A DNA stretch of 64,000 nucleotides. It comes from Sinohyriopsis cumingii (lineage: Eukaryota > Mollusca > Bivalvia > Unionida > Unionidae). The notes under the pieces are model-generated. The model had not been told where the DNA came from, searched no databases, and saw nothing but the letters and a program-made list of their open reading frames with translations. How positions within the stretch are numbered: the stretch's first letter is position 1; each line of letters opens with the position of its first letter. The stretch lies in the NCBI GenBank assembly GCA_028554795.2, contig CM068839.1, positions 90,368,182-90,432,181 of the forward strand, written 5' to 3'. This document shows, in pieces, positions 1 through 12,455 of the stretch. The translations under genes and the position numbers were made by a program.

Positions 1-555
1 AATAATCACGATCGATTTTAATTAATCTACCTCTACTGCTGCTTCGTCGTCTACTAATACTACTACCGAATCAAACAATCACATCAACAAAAAGTTTCGA
101 ACGCAATTCTCTTTATACACTGACTTGGTAAATGATGACAATCGATAAAGGCGGTTTTTCTGTTCTTAGATAAGTTTGGTTGGTTTCTCCCAAGAAAGTC
201 ATGGATGTGTCCGTGACTAGCGAGATCATTGAAGTGCAAATCTAGCTGCACATCCTTTTCTTGGAAGTCGGTTGGGGTTTGGTAAATGTTTCTTTTGTTA
301 ATTGGTTCCCAAACACAGAACCTATGAGCTCTGTGCGTAAATTTCATCATGCATTATAGTGTGCACATCATAGTATGTATTTTGCTATTTATAAATCCTT
401 ATGCCTTTAAAGAGAACTGATTAAGGATAATATTTTGAGGCACTTTTATCTACAGTTATATTTTTACTCATATTTGTGCTCATTTTGAATCAATACTATT
501 TAGTTACCTCTATATACCATAGGTGATTATCGGATTATATTTGTGTTCAAATCTG

Positions 556-830
556 ACTCTGATTTAACATCACGTGATTTGGGAAGTGCATTAGATAGGT
601 CTTTCTTGTTCTATTTACTTTCGAATGAAAAGATACATTATAAAGTAAAAGGCCATCCCGTACATGTTGATTTTTACCAATATAGGATTATACAAACTTA
701 GCGTGTAAACATCATCAATGTATTAGCAAGGATACAAAGAGGGGGTAAACATAAAACTCCCGACAACTATCTGACCAAGCTGGCTGAAGGAACAATTCTC
801 TAGGCCGCAATTAGAAAAAGATAGTTAATT
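556..830 (+). promoter_or_regulatory. Promoter-like block, decayed copy A
   Basis: This stretch is similar to 5735-6090 over most of its length. Shared landmarks, in the same order, are a TCACGTGA palindrome (E-box core CACGTG, near 571), a GTGCATTAG word, a GATACATT word, a CATAAAACTCCCGACAACT segment near 750-768 that matches the TATA region of copy B, and a TTAATTCTCTC word near 824. In this copy the TATA element is weakened and the splice-donor-like site has lost its GT. No coding sequence follows directly. I read it as a decayed duplicate of a host promoter plus 5' untranslated exon. The similarity is seen; the promoter role is inferred. Confidence 0.35.
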
Positions 831-975
831 CTCTCAAAAAGGCATTTTTCAATTTGATATAGACCTAGTGAATGATAAGTAAAAAGTCTAGCAATAGATA
901 ATTGTTGGGACAAATGTAACTCTATGTAGTATGGTGTCCACTCATCTTATTTCCTGCTGGAGCACGTAAAGTTGC

Positions 976-1029
976 GTGATCCTGTAGTTTCCTCGCAGCG
1001 AACGCGCTGGGAGGAAACTACAGGATCAC
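976..1029. repeat. Perfect long hairpin
   Basis: A 19-bp arm (976-994) is exactly complementary to 1011-1029. Inside, after one G/G mismatch, 996-1000 pairs with 1005-1009 around a 4-base loop. It stands just upstream of the LINE relic. It could be a small fold-back element or the edge of the LINE insertion; nothing in it codes. Confidence 0.75.
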
Positions 1030-1049
1030 TAAATGCTGGAGCTTGATTC

Positions 1050-1794
1050 GAATACATGGCACCGCTCAACAACCAAGCTTACCCTGTTGTCAAGCCAAAT
1101 GCTGTAGCCAGCCACTTATTACAAGTGGCAAATGCACCCCTGGGGAAACAGCACCGACGTCAAGTACCAGATGAGTGGCGACAGTGCTGCCGTTGGAAGT
1201 AAGATAAACTAGATCAAAATACCCCAGAGGCCTTTACAACAACAGAACATGAAACGGTGCTATGCAGCATCAAATCAGGCAAAGCAGCAGGATATGAAAA
1301 CAGCCTGCCTCCGTTCCTGAAGCATCTTGGCCCGAAGGCAAAGGTATGCTTGTCGTTTTTCTGCACCCTGATTGGTACGGAAAAGTGCATTCCGACTTTG
1401 TGGCGCCAGGCAAAGATTATTGCGATCCCAGAGCTTGGCAAAGATCCCAACAATGTGGCAAGTTATCGGCCGGTCTCCTTGCTTTCAGTCTGTTTTAAGG
1501 TATTGGAGTGACTGATTCTCTAACGAATTGGTCCTGACTTGGTGAATATTATAACTGTTGAGCAGGAAGGTTTGAGGAATGGCCATTGTATTTGCGATCA
1601 AGTCTTTGCCGTGATTATATTTGTTGAAAACGGGTTTCAGAGGAACCTTAAAACTGGATTTGTCTCTTTATTTAACAGAGGCATTTCACACGTTCTGGCA
1701 TGCATGGCTGCTGTTGAAAATTTCCAGGCTATCGCCGCGCTGTATAGTTGAGACTACTGAACTATTCTTTCGCAACAGGCGCTTCAGAGTCCAC

Positions 1795-1831
<37 letters not shown>

Positions 1832-2990
1832 AGAGAGAGAGGAAGAGAGATGCAGCTCGTGCATGTGTCAGACTAATGGACTCCCACAAGGGTATGTTCT
1901 TTCGCCAAGTTTGTTTAATGTTTATATCAATTACTTGCCTGTAAGACAGTCGCGCAAGTTTATGTATGCAGATGACATTGCTCTCGGGACTCAAATGCGC
2001 TCATTTGCTGGGCTTGAGAGGTACTGAATAAGGACCTGGAGAATATGACGGACTTCTTCAAGAAATGGGGCCTACAGCCAACCGCGACAAAGACAGCCTT
2101 CAGCATGTTCCACCTTAATAATCCAAATGTGAACCGTGAGCTTTGTATCCTCATCAATGGGCAGAAAATAAAACGCGACCCGCCACCAACATATCATGGT
2201 GTGACTCTGGACAGATTACTGACATTCTACAACCACCAGAAGAAAACTGCAGCAAACCTCAGCACTCGAAACAACCTACACCGCAAATTGACTGGCTCAA
2301 CCTGGGGCGCTAGTGCTCAGACACTCAAGACATCAGCACTGGCCCTCTGCTATGCGACAGCCGAAAATTGCGCTCATGTCTGGGCTCGATCATCCCACAC
2401 AAAATTAACTGATGTCCAGCTCAACACAACAATGCGCATAATCTATAAAACACTACGTCCTACTCCTTTAGCATCGCTGCCGGTACTTAGCAACATTCCT
2501 CCTTCACAGCTGCGTCGCCAGGAAGCAACCACAAAGGAGCTGGCTAAGGTCTATGCTAGTGAGAAAATTTCACTGTACATGGACATCACCTCACATCCAG
2601 AGTTCGCTTGACTTCGAGACGCCCAATCTGGTTAGGTCCGTTGAAGGCGGAGAAGACAGATATGTCGGCATGGAGTGTCGAGTGGTCTTTAACAGATGTT
2701 GTAAGCCGCTCTCTCGTAGCTGAGCTATCTGTCTGCCCTCCTGGCTTCAACCTTCCACGTCATCTGTGGATCATACTGAACCGCTTTCTAACAGGACAGG
2801 GTCGTTGAGCCGTCAACCTTGTCCGATGGACCAGACCACTAACTTTTCCTGTTGCTGTGGATCTCTTCAGACTATGTCACATATTGTGAACAACTGCCCA
2901 CTGACAAAGTTCCCAGGTGGACTGCAGGCTCTGCACATTGCTGACGATGACAATGTTAAATGGTTGCGCACGCAATGCACACGATAATAA
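1050..2990 (+). mobile_element. Decayed non-LTR retrotransposon (Jockey/CR1-like LINE)
   Basis: Pieces of one reverse-transcriptase ORF can be followed on the plus strand in shifting frames. At 1257-1511 the protein has the pre-palm pattern WRQAKIIAIPELGKDPNN followed by YRPVSLL, typical of LINE RTs. Near 1640-1795 there is an AFHTFWHA-type motif A relic, and the catalytic YADD lies at 1965-1976. The thumb/connection region is in another frame at 2045-2611, and a C-terminal Cys/His-rich tail is at 2766-2987. Frameshifts and a GA microsatellite (1799-1849) interrupt it, so it is dead. No endonuclease domain is seen upstream, suggesting 5' truncation. The clade is a guess; the RT identity is firm. 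Confidence 0.8.
1799..1849. repeat. (GA)n microsatellite inside the LINE
   Basis: Nearly pure GA dinucleotide repeat that sits between RT motif A and the YADD box of the surrounding LINE relic. It yields Arg/Glu-repeat reading frames on one strand and Leu/Ser on the other; these are not genes. Confidence 0.9.
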
Positions 2991-3296
2991 TAATCTTAGG
3001 TTCGTATGGAGATTAAGCAGTCACCTATTTGTAGCATTTAAGTTATCCTTTCATTCTAACTAGCGTTTGAGGCAAGTGCATGATATCATTAGTAAACGTA
3101 TAGATTAAGTGATTAAATGAAGTTGGAATTTTATGTTATCTTTCTAGTGATACAGGCCTGAAAAGTACCCACACCTCCATATCATGTACAAAAAGAAGTT
3201 TGCCTTTGTTTACAGATGTAAAGTTACTTTACTACTATATATGCCAATGTTGGGACATAAACAGAGGTCACTCAACATATACATTTAGTAAATGGT

Positions 3297-3464
3297 ATCA
3301 GCTCAGCTACCATTTTAATTAAATATCAGCTTAGCTACCATTTTAATTAAATATCAGCTCAGCTACCATTTTAATTAAATATCAGCTAAGCTACAATTTT
3401 AATTAAATATCAGCTCAGCTACCATTATAATTAAATATCAGCTCAGCTACCATTTTAATTAAAT
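3297..3464. repeat. 28-bp minisatellite, six units
   Basis: Six head-to-tail copies of a 28-bp unit beginning ATCAGCTCAGCTACC, with units starting at 3297, 3325, 3353, 3381, 3409 and 3437. A few substitutions separate the units. Each contains a CAGCT-rich half and an AT-rich TTAATTAA half. Confidence 0.9.
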
Positions 3465-3479
3465 ATATGTGTTTCCTGA

Positions 3480-5590
3480 TACACAGCTGAATGAATAAAA
3501 GGTTGCTGTTATGTATGATTTAAAAAGTCATCCCTGTCCCGACTCTTTGTCTTCTCAAATGCTACACAGGTTTCTTGTTGAATATCAATCAATTTTGGAG
3601 TTAAATCCATAGTTTTTAGAAACTACTTTTTTAATGACTTGTATATGACGGTTGAAAGTTGGCTCTTTTCATAACGTTATCATTTCAGAAGTATACGTAA
3701 GAAAAGACAAAATCCCTGTGTAATTTAAGACTTTTCTTGTACGTATGTATGTATGTATGTATGTATGTATGTATCACAGATAATTTTAATAATTCACATA
3801 CTTGCAACATATACTTAAAATAATATTCCCGTAGAAAACTTCACACTATCTATGCAGAAGTCATTTGCGATTTGATTCTACCTGCATCGTTAAGTAGTCA
3901 TACTTGTATCAATATAATTTCGTTTGACAAAGAAGTAGGAAAAAATGGAGAAAGCTATACAGTGCTTACTGACACAACATCTTATGTAGGACACATACGG
4001 GTCTGTACTGCAAATTTGAATGTAAATAAACTAATCGTCGAACATGGTTCAACACTACACACACACACACACACACATTGAATGAAACATGTCCCATACG
4101 AAAGGATAAGAACCTTATAAAAGAAGCTTTATATACATCTCAGGCAAGTAAAAATGAATTTAGCAACAACGCTTCGTCTCAACTTCTATCAGAAAACATA
4201 AATATTTTAATAAAATAAATCAAGGTTTAAAGAACTTTCCGTTAATCAAATGTGATCTTTGGATCGAATTGTCGAGACTTCCGGTAAGAAAACAAGCAAT
4301 GGAGGTTTTTAACATTTATCTTAATATCAAGGTTTGTAGACTTTCTGCTTTGCAAACATTAATATTTCTTTCAATGTAGTATCAATGACTGACACATGGG
4401 ACTATCCATCAAGAATGAACATATTATGTCACTACTTGGACTCTTGAACATAAATTCCACCTTTGAAAACACTAAGAGGAATATTCACATAAATACGCCC
4501 AAATTATGTAAATACACAAAATATCCCAAAGTACGATCTAATAATACTCAGATACAACCCCATTTTCTTTATGTTACTTAACACTTGAAACATACATAAC
4601 GCTCGGACTGGGATAAAATAACAATTTAATAGCAATCCTTAGACAAGTTTCACAAAACCAGCCTTCTTTACATCAGAGACAAGTTGCAGCGAAGTTACAT
4701 GAGCCTCCAATTCTTGACAGGCAAGACTGTATGATATTATTTCACAGATTAAAATTGCTCAATCAGTCAAACTCCTGCTATCACAATTGGTACGAACGAA
4801 CACTAAATATTACATTCTGACATGCTAGCACACATATAAGTTTATAGTCGTGTAACACTGTATGGCAGAATGATCTGTGATATGGTTCTTGTCAAATTAT
4901 ATCCTTAGTGTATAACAAGAGCACCTGTTGCCATCAGCCCCGGTCTACGGTAGAAATGACCAAACCGGGAGTTCACAGACTCGAGGAAAGAATCTGGGCT
5001 TTTGTTACAATTGATGCCAAATAGTTGTACATTTAGGTCTGTCCCACATATCCAAATCAATTGAACTGTCTTGACACATCATAAATAATTGCAATTGTAT
5101 TAAACGTCATACCTGCTTAGAGAGAAGGTAATACTGACATGAATCTGGAAACCTATTTCTAACAGTACGGTATTATTTTTAATTAAAATTTCATTTAAAG
5201 TGCTGGTGTTCGTTTATTATTTGCTATTGCAAGTGTAACAGGGATCAAGGATGTAATCTAGTATTTCTGTTTTAACCTTCACACACTAGATCGCAACCGA
5301 TATTCACCGCACACGCAGAGGAAACGTGTCCGCCAGCTCCTGAAGATGTTTTGCTTCATGGTCCAATTGTCTTGCCATAAACTTAACTTTTTCGACATCC
5401 CCTTGTAACGTTAACAGATCAATGTCAGTCTTTATTTGTTTGTTATAATGCCGCAATGTAATACTCTTTCTCAATGTTTACCATTGTCATGCGAATCTAA
5501 GAAAATTACAATTCGTAAGGACTGGTTTGTGTTGACAAATAGAGATTGATTTTCATCAAGAAAATCTTAGACTGTGAGTGTGACTATTAC
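3480..5590. other. No gene seen; AT-rich with short simple repeats
   Basis: Only short simple repeats stand out: a GTAT tetranucleotide run near 3741-3773 and an AC run near 4059-4078. The longest open frames are under 75 codons, AT-rich in composition and not recognisable. Confidence 0.6.
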
Positions 5591-5596
5591 ATTTGT

Positions 5597-6066
5597 TGAA
5601 ATCTAGTTGCACATTCTTTACTTCGAAGTGGATTGAAATTCAGTCAAGGTTTTATATATTAGTTTCCCCCAAAAGGAAGTCACGAGCTCTCCGCATGACT
5701 TGTACAAAGCGTTGAAGTGCAAATGTAGTATAATATCTAATTTAAAATCACGTGATCTGGGTTGTGCATTAGTTAGATCTATCGATCTTATTACATTTAC
5801 CTTCAAACGAATGATACATTTTAATGCGAAAACCCGCCTATGCAGGTAGATTGCTTCCAAATATGGTCACGCATTTTACAAACATTAAACCCCGCCTGTA
5901 CACGCTGGTCGCTTCCCAATATGGTCATATTATCTTACCGTGTTAACCTCATTTACGTATTTGCAAAGATAGAAAGCAGTCGCGTATATAAAGCTCCGGA
6001 CAACTGTCCAGGCAAAATAGCCTAGAGAATCGGAACAACAAAAAGAGCACCATCATCGAATAACAG
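5597..6066 (+). promoter_or_regulatory. Putative promoter and 5' untranslated exon (copy B)
   Basis: The block has the same TCACGTGA palindrome (near 5750) as copy A. It also holds a 50-60 bp tandem doublet ending in AATATGGTCA (5831-5940) and a clear TATA box TATATAAA at 5985-5992. About 75 bp downstream is a good splice donor, ACAG|GTAATT, at 6066/6067. The part 5597-5730 matches 160-300 but with its two halves in swapped order. The nearest downstream plus-strand gene is the FN3-GTPase, whose first recognisable exon is preceded by an acceptor at 17229/17230. A noncoding first exon here with an 11-kb intron is possible, but it is inference from position and signals only. Confidence 0.35.
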
Positions 6067-6953
6067 GTAATTCTCTCTTTCTCATACAGACGCAAAGTAT
6101 GCACAATGTCAGATACACATTTGACAAACATTTCAATACTGATTTAGAAATACTAGTCGAACAAAAATATAAAAAAAAAACTGATTGCTAAATAATCATT
6201 ATGAATTTTTCAGTCTCATATAGGCCTGATAACTAATACATATCAAACATAATAAAATATAATTATTTGGATAGAGGTAAATTATATTTAGTACTTTGTT
6301 GCGCCTCACTAATGACAGACTCGCTAATGTTGAGGCAAATATTACATGTATGAAGCTATAAGCCACTATATTTAGTTCGTTAACAAATAGGAGATGCTAG
6401 TGAATTCATGTGATGCAACAGTGAATTATTCAATGCAAATGTAAATTACGACTGTGTTCTTCGACATCGCATTATGTAGCCATAAAACACTAGCAATTCA
6501 TTAGCTCTAATATTCCGCTCCCGGAAAAAAAAAAAAGATGTTGCATCTACCAGAAAATCAGCCGTTGCAACTATTGTCAACATTCATGTAGCAATGCACG
6601 AATAATATTTGGTGACAGTGACAGCAATCAGGTTGAGATATATATATACACAGCACAAGAGATATTGTCATTGACACGGCAGATTGTACTAATTACGTCA
6701 ACCTGTTATTCTATCTATTTTTCTTCGCTTTCTCTTAAGAAAAGCAATTTCTGAAATGAGTCTCGGTTTAATATTGACTTTTAAAAATAATTGAACAATT
6801 CCCTTCTTTTGCTCGCCAAGGCTTGCAAAAGCTGGAGATTATTATATTCGTTTAATAAATTCAGTATTCAATCGTTTTTCAAGTAGATTGTCTGTTGTCA
6901 AGTTTTATTTTACTGTCATAACGTTTTCAATTTTCTAACAGATGTACTTGAAC

Positions 6954-7066
<113 letters not shown>

Positions 7067-7859
7067 ATACAATATAATAAAGGAAATAGGCCAAAATCCA
7101 TAATTATATAAATGCTTGCACGTTTTCAGTTCTACAGAATAAAATTGTATCAATCCCAGAACGACAATGTTTCGTTTTTGCACCAATTCTGGGTTATCAA
7201 GGGTCTTCCCACGTTTGAACTATTATAGTTAAGTACACGTTGTTTGGCAATAGCTTGAAAGAAGGTTCTTTAATGTTTGCACATAAGTGATGTTTTAAAG
7301 CACAAAAAAATTCGTTTGCAATTAGTTTCAGGTCAAAGATTATACTGACAGGACTGCTACAATAAAATTAAATAAAAAGATTTTGTCCATTCTCCCATCG
7401 TGCTCAAAATGTGCATACTTGCACCATTATGTTATATTGCTAAAATATGAATAATAAAGAAAGTTTCATGATTTTAAATAAGTTCTTAATAATAATACCA
7501 TACTGTGTTTCTGAAATTTCTCCCCACCAGAGAAATATCTACTAAAATTCTGTTTCGATCATCGCCTATTCACACATTTGCGTGTTTGTGTGCTGGGTGC
7601 AGCAAGTCTATTATGATAGATACATAGCAAAATGGTGGGTAAGGATAAGGAAATATGGACATTCCCAATATGTACCTCACTTGGTGGAGACTTAATATCA
7701 TGCTATTTAAACGTTTACAAAATCAAATGTAAATACTCCATGATATTTCCTGTGAGATTGCATTTTGTTCGCATGTTAATGCTACTCTGCATCGTTTTTC
7801 ATTAGTATTTTCCTTTCTTGTGGGTCCTTTCGCTCACGTGACGACAACAGCAACATATA

Positions 7860-8540
7860 CTACACACATTTATTATTGTGGTCCAAGGTTGACGTTGCCG
7901 GGGTGGAAGTGGGAGACAAGCGTCCCACTCCTCCAGAAATTCCCCTGCTTGTGTTTCTGATCGCCTCTGTCAACTACAATCCACCTCCTGGCTCGGCTTC
8001 GGAGTCAGACGGACCATATTTCCACTAAATGGAGACGGGGTGAAGGCGGGCCACTGGCGCTTTAAACCCAGTCGCTTCGGGTAGTTGGGACTCGTAAACC
8101 TTGGGTAGTAGCTCATCTAGGAGAAGGAAAACTCCAATTCCAAATCTCGGATGTATTGGGGCTATACCCACTCATGTGAAAGGCTAAGGGAGTAAACCCC
8201 AACAGAAATTCTGGAGACGGAGTCCATAAAGCGCTTTGACATTGGCTTCAACGTCGTTCCCGCAACTCCTGCGACGCCGTTGGTGCTAAGCTGTATCGGC
8301 ATTCGTCGTTCACTTGGGTCCAACAGCTGAGTGTAGAGAAACGGGATCGGATGCATGCGCAACAGCTGATTCTCTATACCACCCTGCCCAGGCTTCGTAG
8401 CTCCACTAGAGAGGACACACCAGCATCGTCCTACGGTGTCGACACAACACTTGAAGAGGCAGTTTACCGGTTCTAAGTCAGAGCTTGGCGCCAGGGGTTA
8501 CTTCTGAAGGTGGGAGAGATCACCATGTCTCACTGGACAT
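7860..8540. repeat. GC-richer block, possible decayed mobile element
   Basis: This stretch is clearly richer in GC than the AT-rich surroundings and has a sharp left edge near 7870. No intact frame longer than 66 codons is present and I recognise no protein. The composition step suggests a transposed sequence, perhaps a non-autonomous element or an old retroelement fragment. The class is unknown. Confidence 0.35.
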
Positions 8541-9689
8541 AGTAATCTGTATTGTATGAAACATTAAATATGTATTATACTGAAACATACGTTTATCTAA
8601 AGTTTTAATTGTTCTTTTAATAAAAGCCATTTATCAAGCCCTAACATATATTCATGAATTTCTTTATGTGGAACATACTAGTTATCACACTACTTACAAT
8701 TACGCCTGAAAAATATAATCTTGATTTTCTTGATACTAAAAATAAATGTGACCCTTCCCGCGTACCTCCAAAACATAAACGTGTTACAACTAGAACGTGT
8801 TCTAGAATGTTTTCTTTATAGTGAGTGAGATTAGATTTTGCCGTATATTATCTGTGGAAATACATTAAAATTCCTGAAGTAATACATACAAATGTATTCA
8901 CTAGTTATTTTCTTTCGACTGATTAAAATAAACAAAAATATCTACTTATTACTCCAACTTGTGTTTCTTCCAAAACACGGATTTTGAAGTCATCCACAAT
9001 AAAAACGCAGTGTGGGAATTTTAAAGCACAGACTGACTACAAACGACACTGAGATTTTTATTTGCTAATAATTTGACTACTTTCAGGTGTTTGTAGACTT
9101 GTTGAATTTTTATGTTAATTTTATACGTTAATTTCACTACCATGTGATGTCTCACAGAGTAATATCGTTTACATATGCATTATTGCATTACCTGTTTTCA
9201 GGGCATTATTGCACCTCTAGATATCAGGAAAATTAGTCACTTGCCTAAGGCTGTTTTAAGATGCAGGTACCTGTTATGCTAATTCTGTAAGGCAACACAA
9301 TAACTTCCTTAAAGATGTGACAGGACACTCGTACCGGTTCTAGCAATGTTTTCAGGTCATATAACCTGTTAATCACTGTCTTAAAACACAAATACTTGTT
9401 ATGGCAAGGCTGACAGATAACATGCTACTGTGCTAGTACTTATCACGTCGATTATGTGATACAGAACGTTCCAAAATATGTTAAGATACTAGTACCTCTT
9501 ATGACAATGGTTATCCTGATTTGCCATGGCAATAGCTATACAACTTACACCTTACACGTTATATACGGTCGAATATATATGAAAACAGACCTTCTGAAAG
9601 CAAAGACATATAATCTCAGTATAAATAGTATTAACAGTATTGTGTCTCGAGCAACAGCATACATTATCTCAATCAATCAATCAATCCTC

Positions 9690-10230
9690 TCTGCGCCGTC
9701 TGGTGCTTGAGGCGACAGCAAGGGAGCACCATTTTGGTCTGTCGGCTGCTCTTTGGGTCTGCCACGGTTCCTTTTCCCCTGTGGAGTTCATCTCAGTGCC
9801 ACCCTTGGTAGTGAGTCAGGGGGCATTCTGCAGACGTGGCCGAGCCATCTCCATCGACGAGTTGCAATGGTCTCAGCGATGGTGTTTGCGCCCGCTATGT
9901 ACCGGAGTTCCTCATTCGAGATCATGTTTGGCCAGAAGATCCTCATGATCCGTCGCAGGCATTTGGTATGGAAAACTTCAAGCTTGCGTTCTATGTTAGC
10001 AGTGGTCTTCCAACACTCTGACCAGTACAAAAGGACGCTCAGCACGTTGCTCTTGAAGATACGGATCTTTGTGTGGGCGCTGAGGTTTGTTGACCTCCAG
10101 ATGGGCTTCAGCATTGCGAAGGCCTGGTTATGTCGCCCCCTCCAAAAACAAAATGAAAAGAAAACGACAGCAACAAAACAAACAACCACAAGAAACCAAA
10201 TAGACACCTGGGTAGGTTCTGACAAACATA
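9690..10230 (-). mobile_element. 3' fragment of a non-LTR retrotransposon RT
   Basis: Reading the minus strand from 10225 to 9788 gives a peptide with WRSTNLSAHTKIRIFKSNV, then LLYWSECW, then RRIMRIFWPNMISNEEL and RRWRWLGHVCRM. This order is the C-terminal thumb region common to endonuclease/reverse-transcriptase LINEs of animals. The frame breaks near 9788, but related residues continue to about 9690. No palm domain is present, so only the 3' end of an element inserted or survived. Plus-strand frames over it are shadows. Confidence 0.8.
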
Positions 10231-10441
10231 GGAACTGTACGTGAAGGAATTGTGAGAAATAATTGTACGAAAGAACCCTTTTTTACGTAAAGGTTGCTTC
10301 CTTCATTGAGCGTAGATGCCATCCAAGTTAGAACTATTGTTTAGGTGAGTTAACCATTATGTATTCAAAGCAAGATTTCATAATTCATCAGATTACTGAA
10401 GGGGTGCCTTTGCACGTTATCAACATACTCGTATGGCGGGT

Positions 10442-10471
10442 ATAATAATAATAATAATAATAATAATAATT
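10442..10471. repeat. (AAT)n microsatellite
   Basis: Ten ATA/TAA trinucleotides in a row. A GT run lies near 10723-10760. Both are ordinary simple repeats. Confidence 0.9.
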
Positions 10472-10721
10472 GAAACAACAACAAAAACAACAACAACAAT
10501 CATCGGACAAGTCATCATTATTTTCAGAAAATGAATTTCATTTCCGAACTTTGTCGAAGGCATTATTTATCAAGCGAATAAAGCGAAACATATCACAATG
10601 TAATTGTCGGTGTTGAGAGAATGTTCGGCTAGGGTTTTGCATATATGAAAATGTATCTCTTGTATAGGCGCTTATATGACTTTAAAGAGAGAGAAACAAT
10701 AATTATCAGAGAACATCTGTG

Positions 10722-10763
<42 letters not shown>

Positions 10764-11602
10764 GTGCACACGTGAGGAAATCTATTTTACTTTTAGCATT
10801 TATGAAAAATTAGCTGATCAAAGTACGTTCGTTCTGAAAAGTACATCTATTCACATTAATAAATACACTTATACCAAATATAAACAATTGTCATGTCAAA
10901 TAACATCATTCAAAGAACGAGATACTTTCGTAACTTTACCTTATATACATTATAATTATGAGTCATAATCCATAATGTTTAAATACAATTTTTAATTCAT
11001 AATATCCCTATGCGAGTGAAGACAGTAGACAGACACGGCTACTTCTAAATACATATGTGTAATACCTTTTATCCTTTGAAAATCCGTCGAGGGAATCTGA
11101 TCATTAGAACACTGTTATGCCCGTGTCCGTCGGCAAAGCGTCAAAAGTCAGAATGTATATTCTATTTAAAATTAAAAGTTGTTGCATGCATCACTTATGC
11201 TAGCAAATATCATCTGTCACAACTAGATAATAAGAACATAAAAATAATATTTCTTAAATGGGTTATATACAAGCGGTTAGTAATGAATAATTTACACTCA
11301 AAGCTGGTCCCTTTTCGTGGTGTAAGGACGTCGGATTTTCTACTAGGTAGATACTAGAAAAAAGAATTCAAGCTTTGTAACCCTGTACAAAGTTAAAAGG
11401 ATAAGATTTCTTTCAGCGGATGTTTGGCGATTAAACGTTATTCCTCATATCTTGAATTGTTACATCTACAAGCTAATTCTCTTTGAATAATGAGTGTTTA
11501 GCATGCATAGCCTGTTGATATCCTAATCGGTAAACACAGACCAACACTAACACAAGTAACATATAAAAGATAGAAAAGAAAGACATCTTTAGCAAGGACA
11601 CA

Positions 11603-11704
11603 ATGAATATCATCAAATTTTATGCTACCATGCCATAGACAACATTTAGAATACTACATTTAAAGAAAAAGTTTTTCAGGAGGTTTCAAAGACTAACTAC
11701 CATC
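11603..11704 (+). repeat. Direct repeat, copy 1 of 2
   Basis: About 100 bp, containing TATGCTACCATGCCATAGAC and TTTTTCAGGAGGTTTCAAAG, recurs at 13866-13966 with few differences. Neither copy codes for anything recognisable. The pair is 2.2 kb apart in the same orientation and may be a fragment of an interspersed repeat. Confidence 0.8.
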
Positions 11705-12217
11705 TCATCGAATTCCAGAGTTTGTACGATAGACAGCCAACCTGTAAGTTTGTAAACATTTTGATGTGCTGAATATGACCATTTGACCACAAGGATTATT
11801 AACAGGAAACGAAATTAAATTAGATCATGCAATCATGGAATTTAGAGCACCAACATTACTAAAGTAGCATTCAGGTTTACGATGACATCTTTGTTCGTAA
11901 ACATATTATCAGATTGAATGACACTTAAGTACATCGCATTGACAAGGCATTAAACACATCAGCAGTTTATCCCATTTATTCTGTTTAAAGGTATCTAGAC
12001 TTCATAGTTTCATTTCATCTGAGCATTATGGTTTCTTCCAAAACAGATTACATTGTTGTTTTGTCCCTCCTTTAAAAAAAAAAAGCACAAAGAGTGTACA
12101 TTGTATCAAAACCCTTTGAAATAATTTTGCACTCTGACCATTTTGATTTTAAAATGTCAGCTCCGGAATGGTGGTTATAGCTTTGTAAGTTGCTATTCTG
12201 TTTACTTTATGCAAGGG

Positions 12218-12455
12218 ACCCCCGGGTCGCAGAGTGTTCCTAAGCTCTCGCCTTAAAGATCACTCACATTTCATCTCTGTCCGCAGAGGCGAGGGTAGTG
12301 TCTTGATTCGACTAGCGTCGGAATATAAGAAAGCTTGCCACAAGCTTCCTTTTGGGTCTGTACTTCTTCCCGGGTCTTCTCTGGTTCTTTCTCCATCATA
12401 TATACTGTCCGCTATGTAAGGCCTAACATGTGCTGAAAATGGCGTGAAACTCCGC
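12218..12455 (+). mobile_element. tRNA-derived SINE, family A
   Basis: It has a tRNA-like head, then a body with the words AAAGCTTGCCACAAGCTTCC, TTCCCGGGTCTTCTCTGG and TGTGCTGAAAATGGCGTGAA. The same order is found inverted at 21880, 35118, 38752 and 42655. It is degenerate and transcriptionally inert as far as the sequence shows. Confidence 0.6.

Noticed and set aside
3297..3464. CRISPR-like array
   Set aside because: Units are contiguous with no spacers, and the host is an animal; this is a minisatellite.
9753..10244. 163-codon plus-strand frame
   Set aside because: Shadow of the minus-strand reverse transcriptase fragment, whose motifs are clear.
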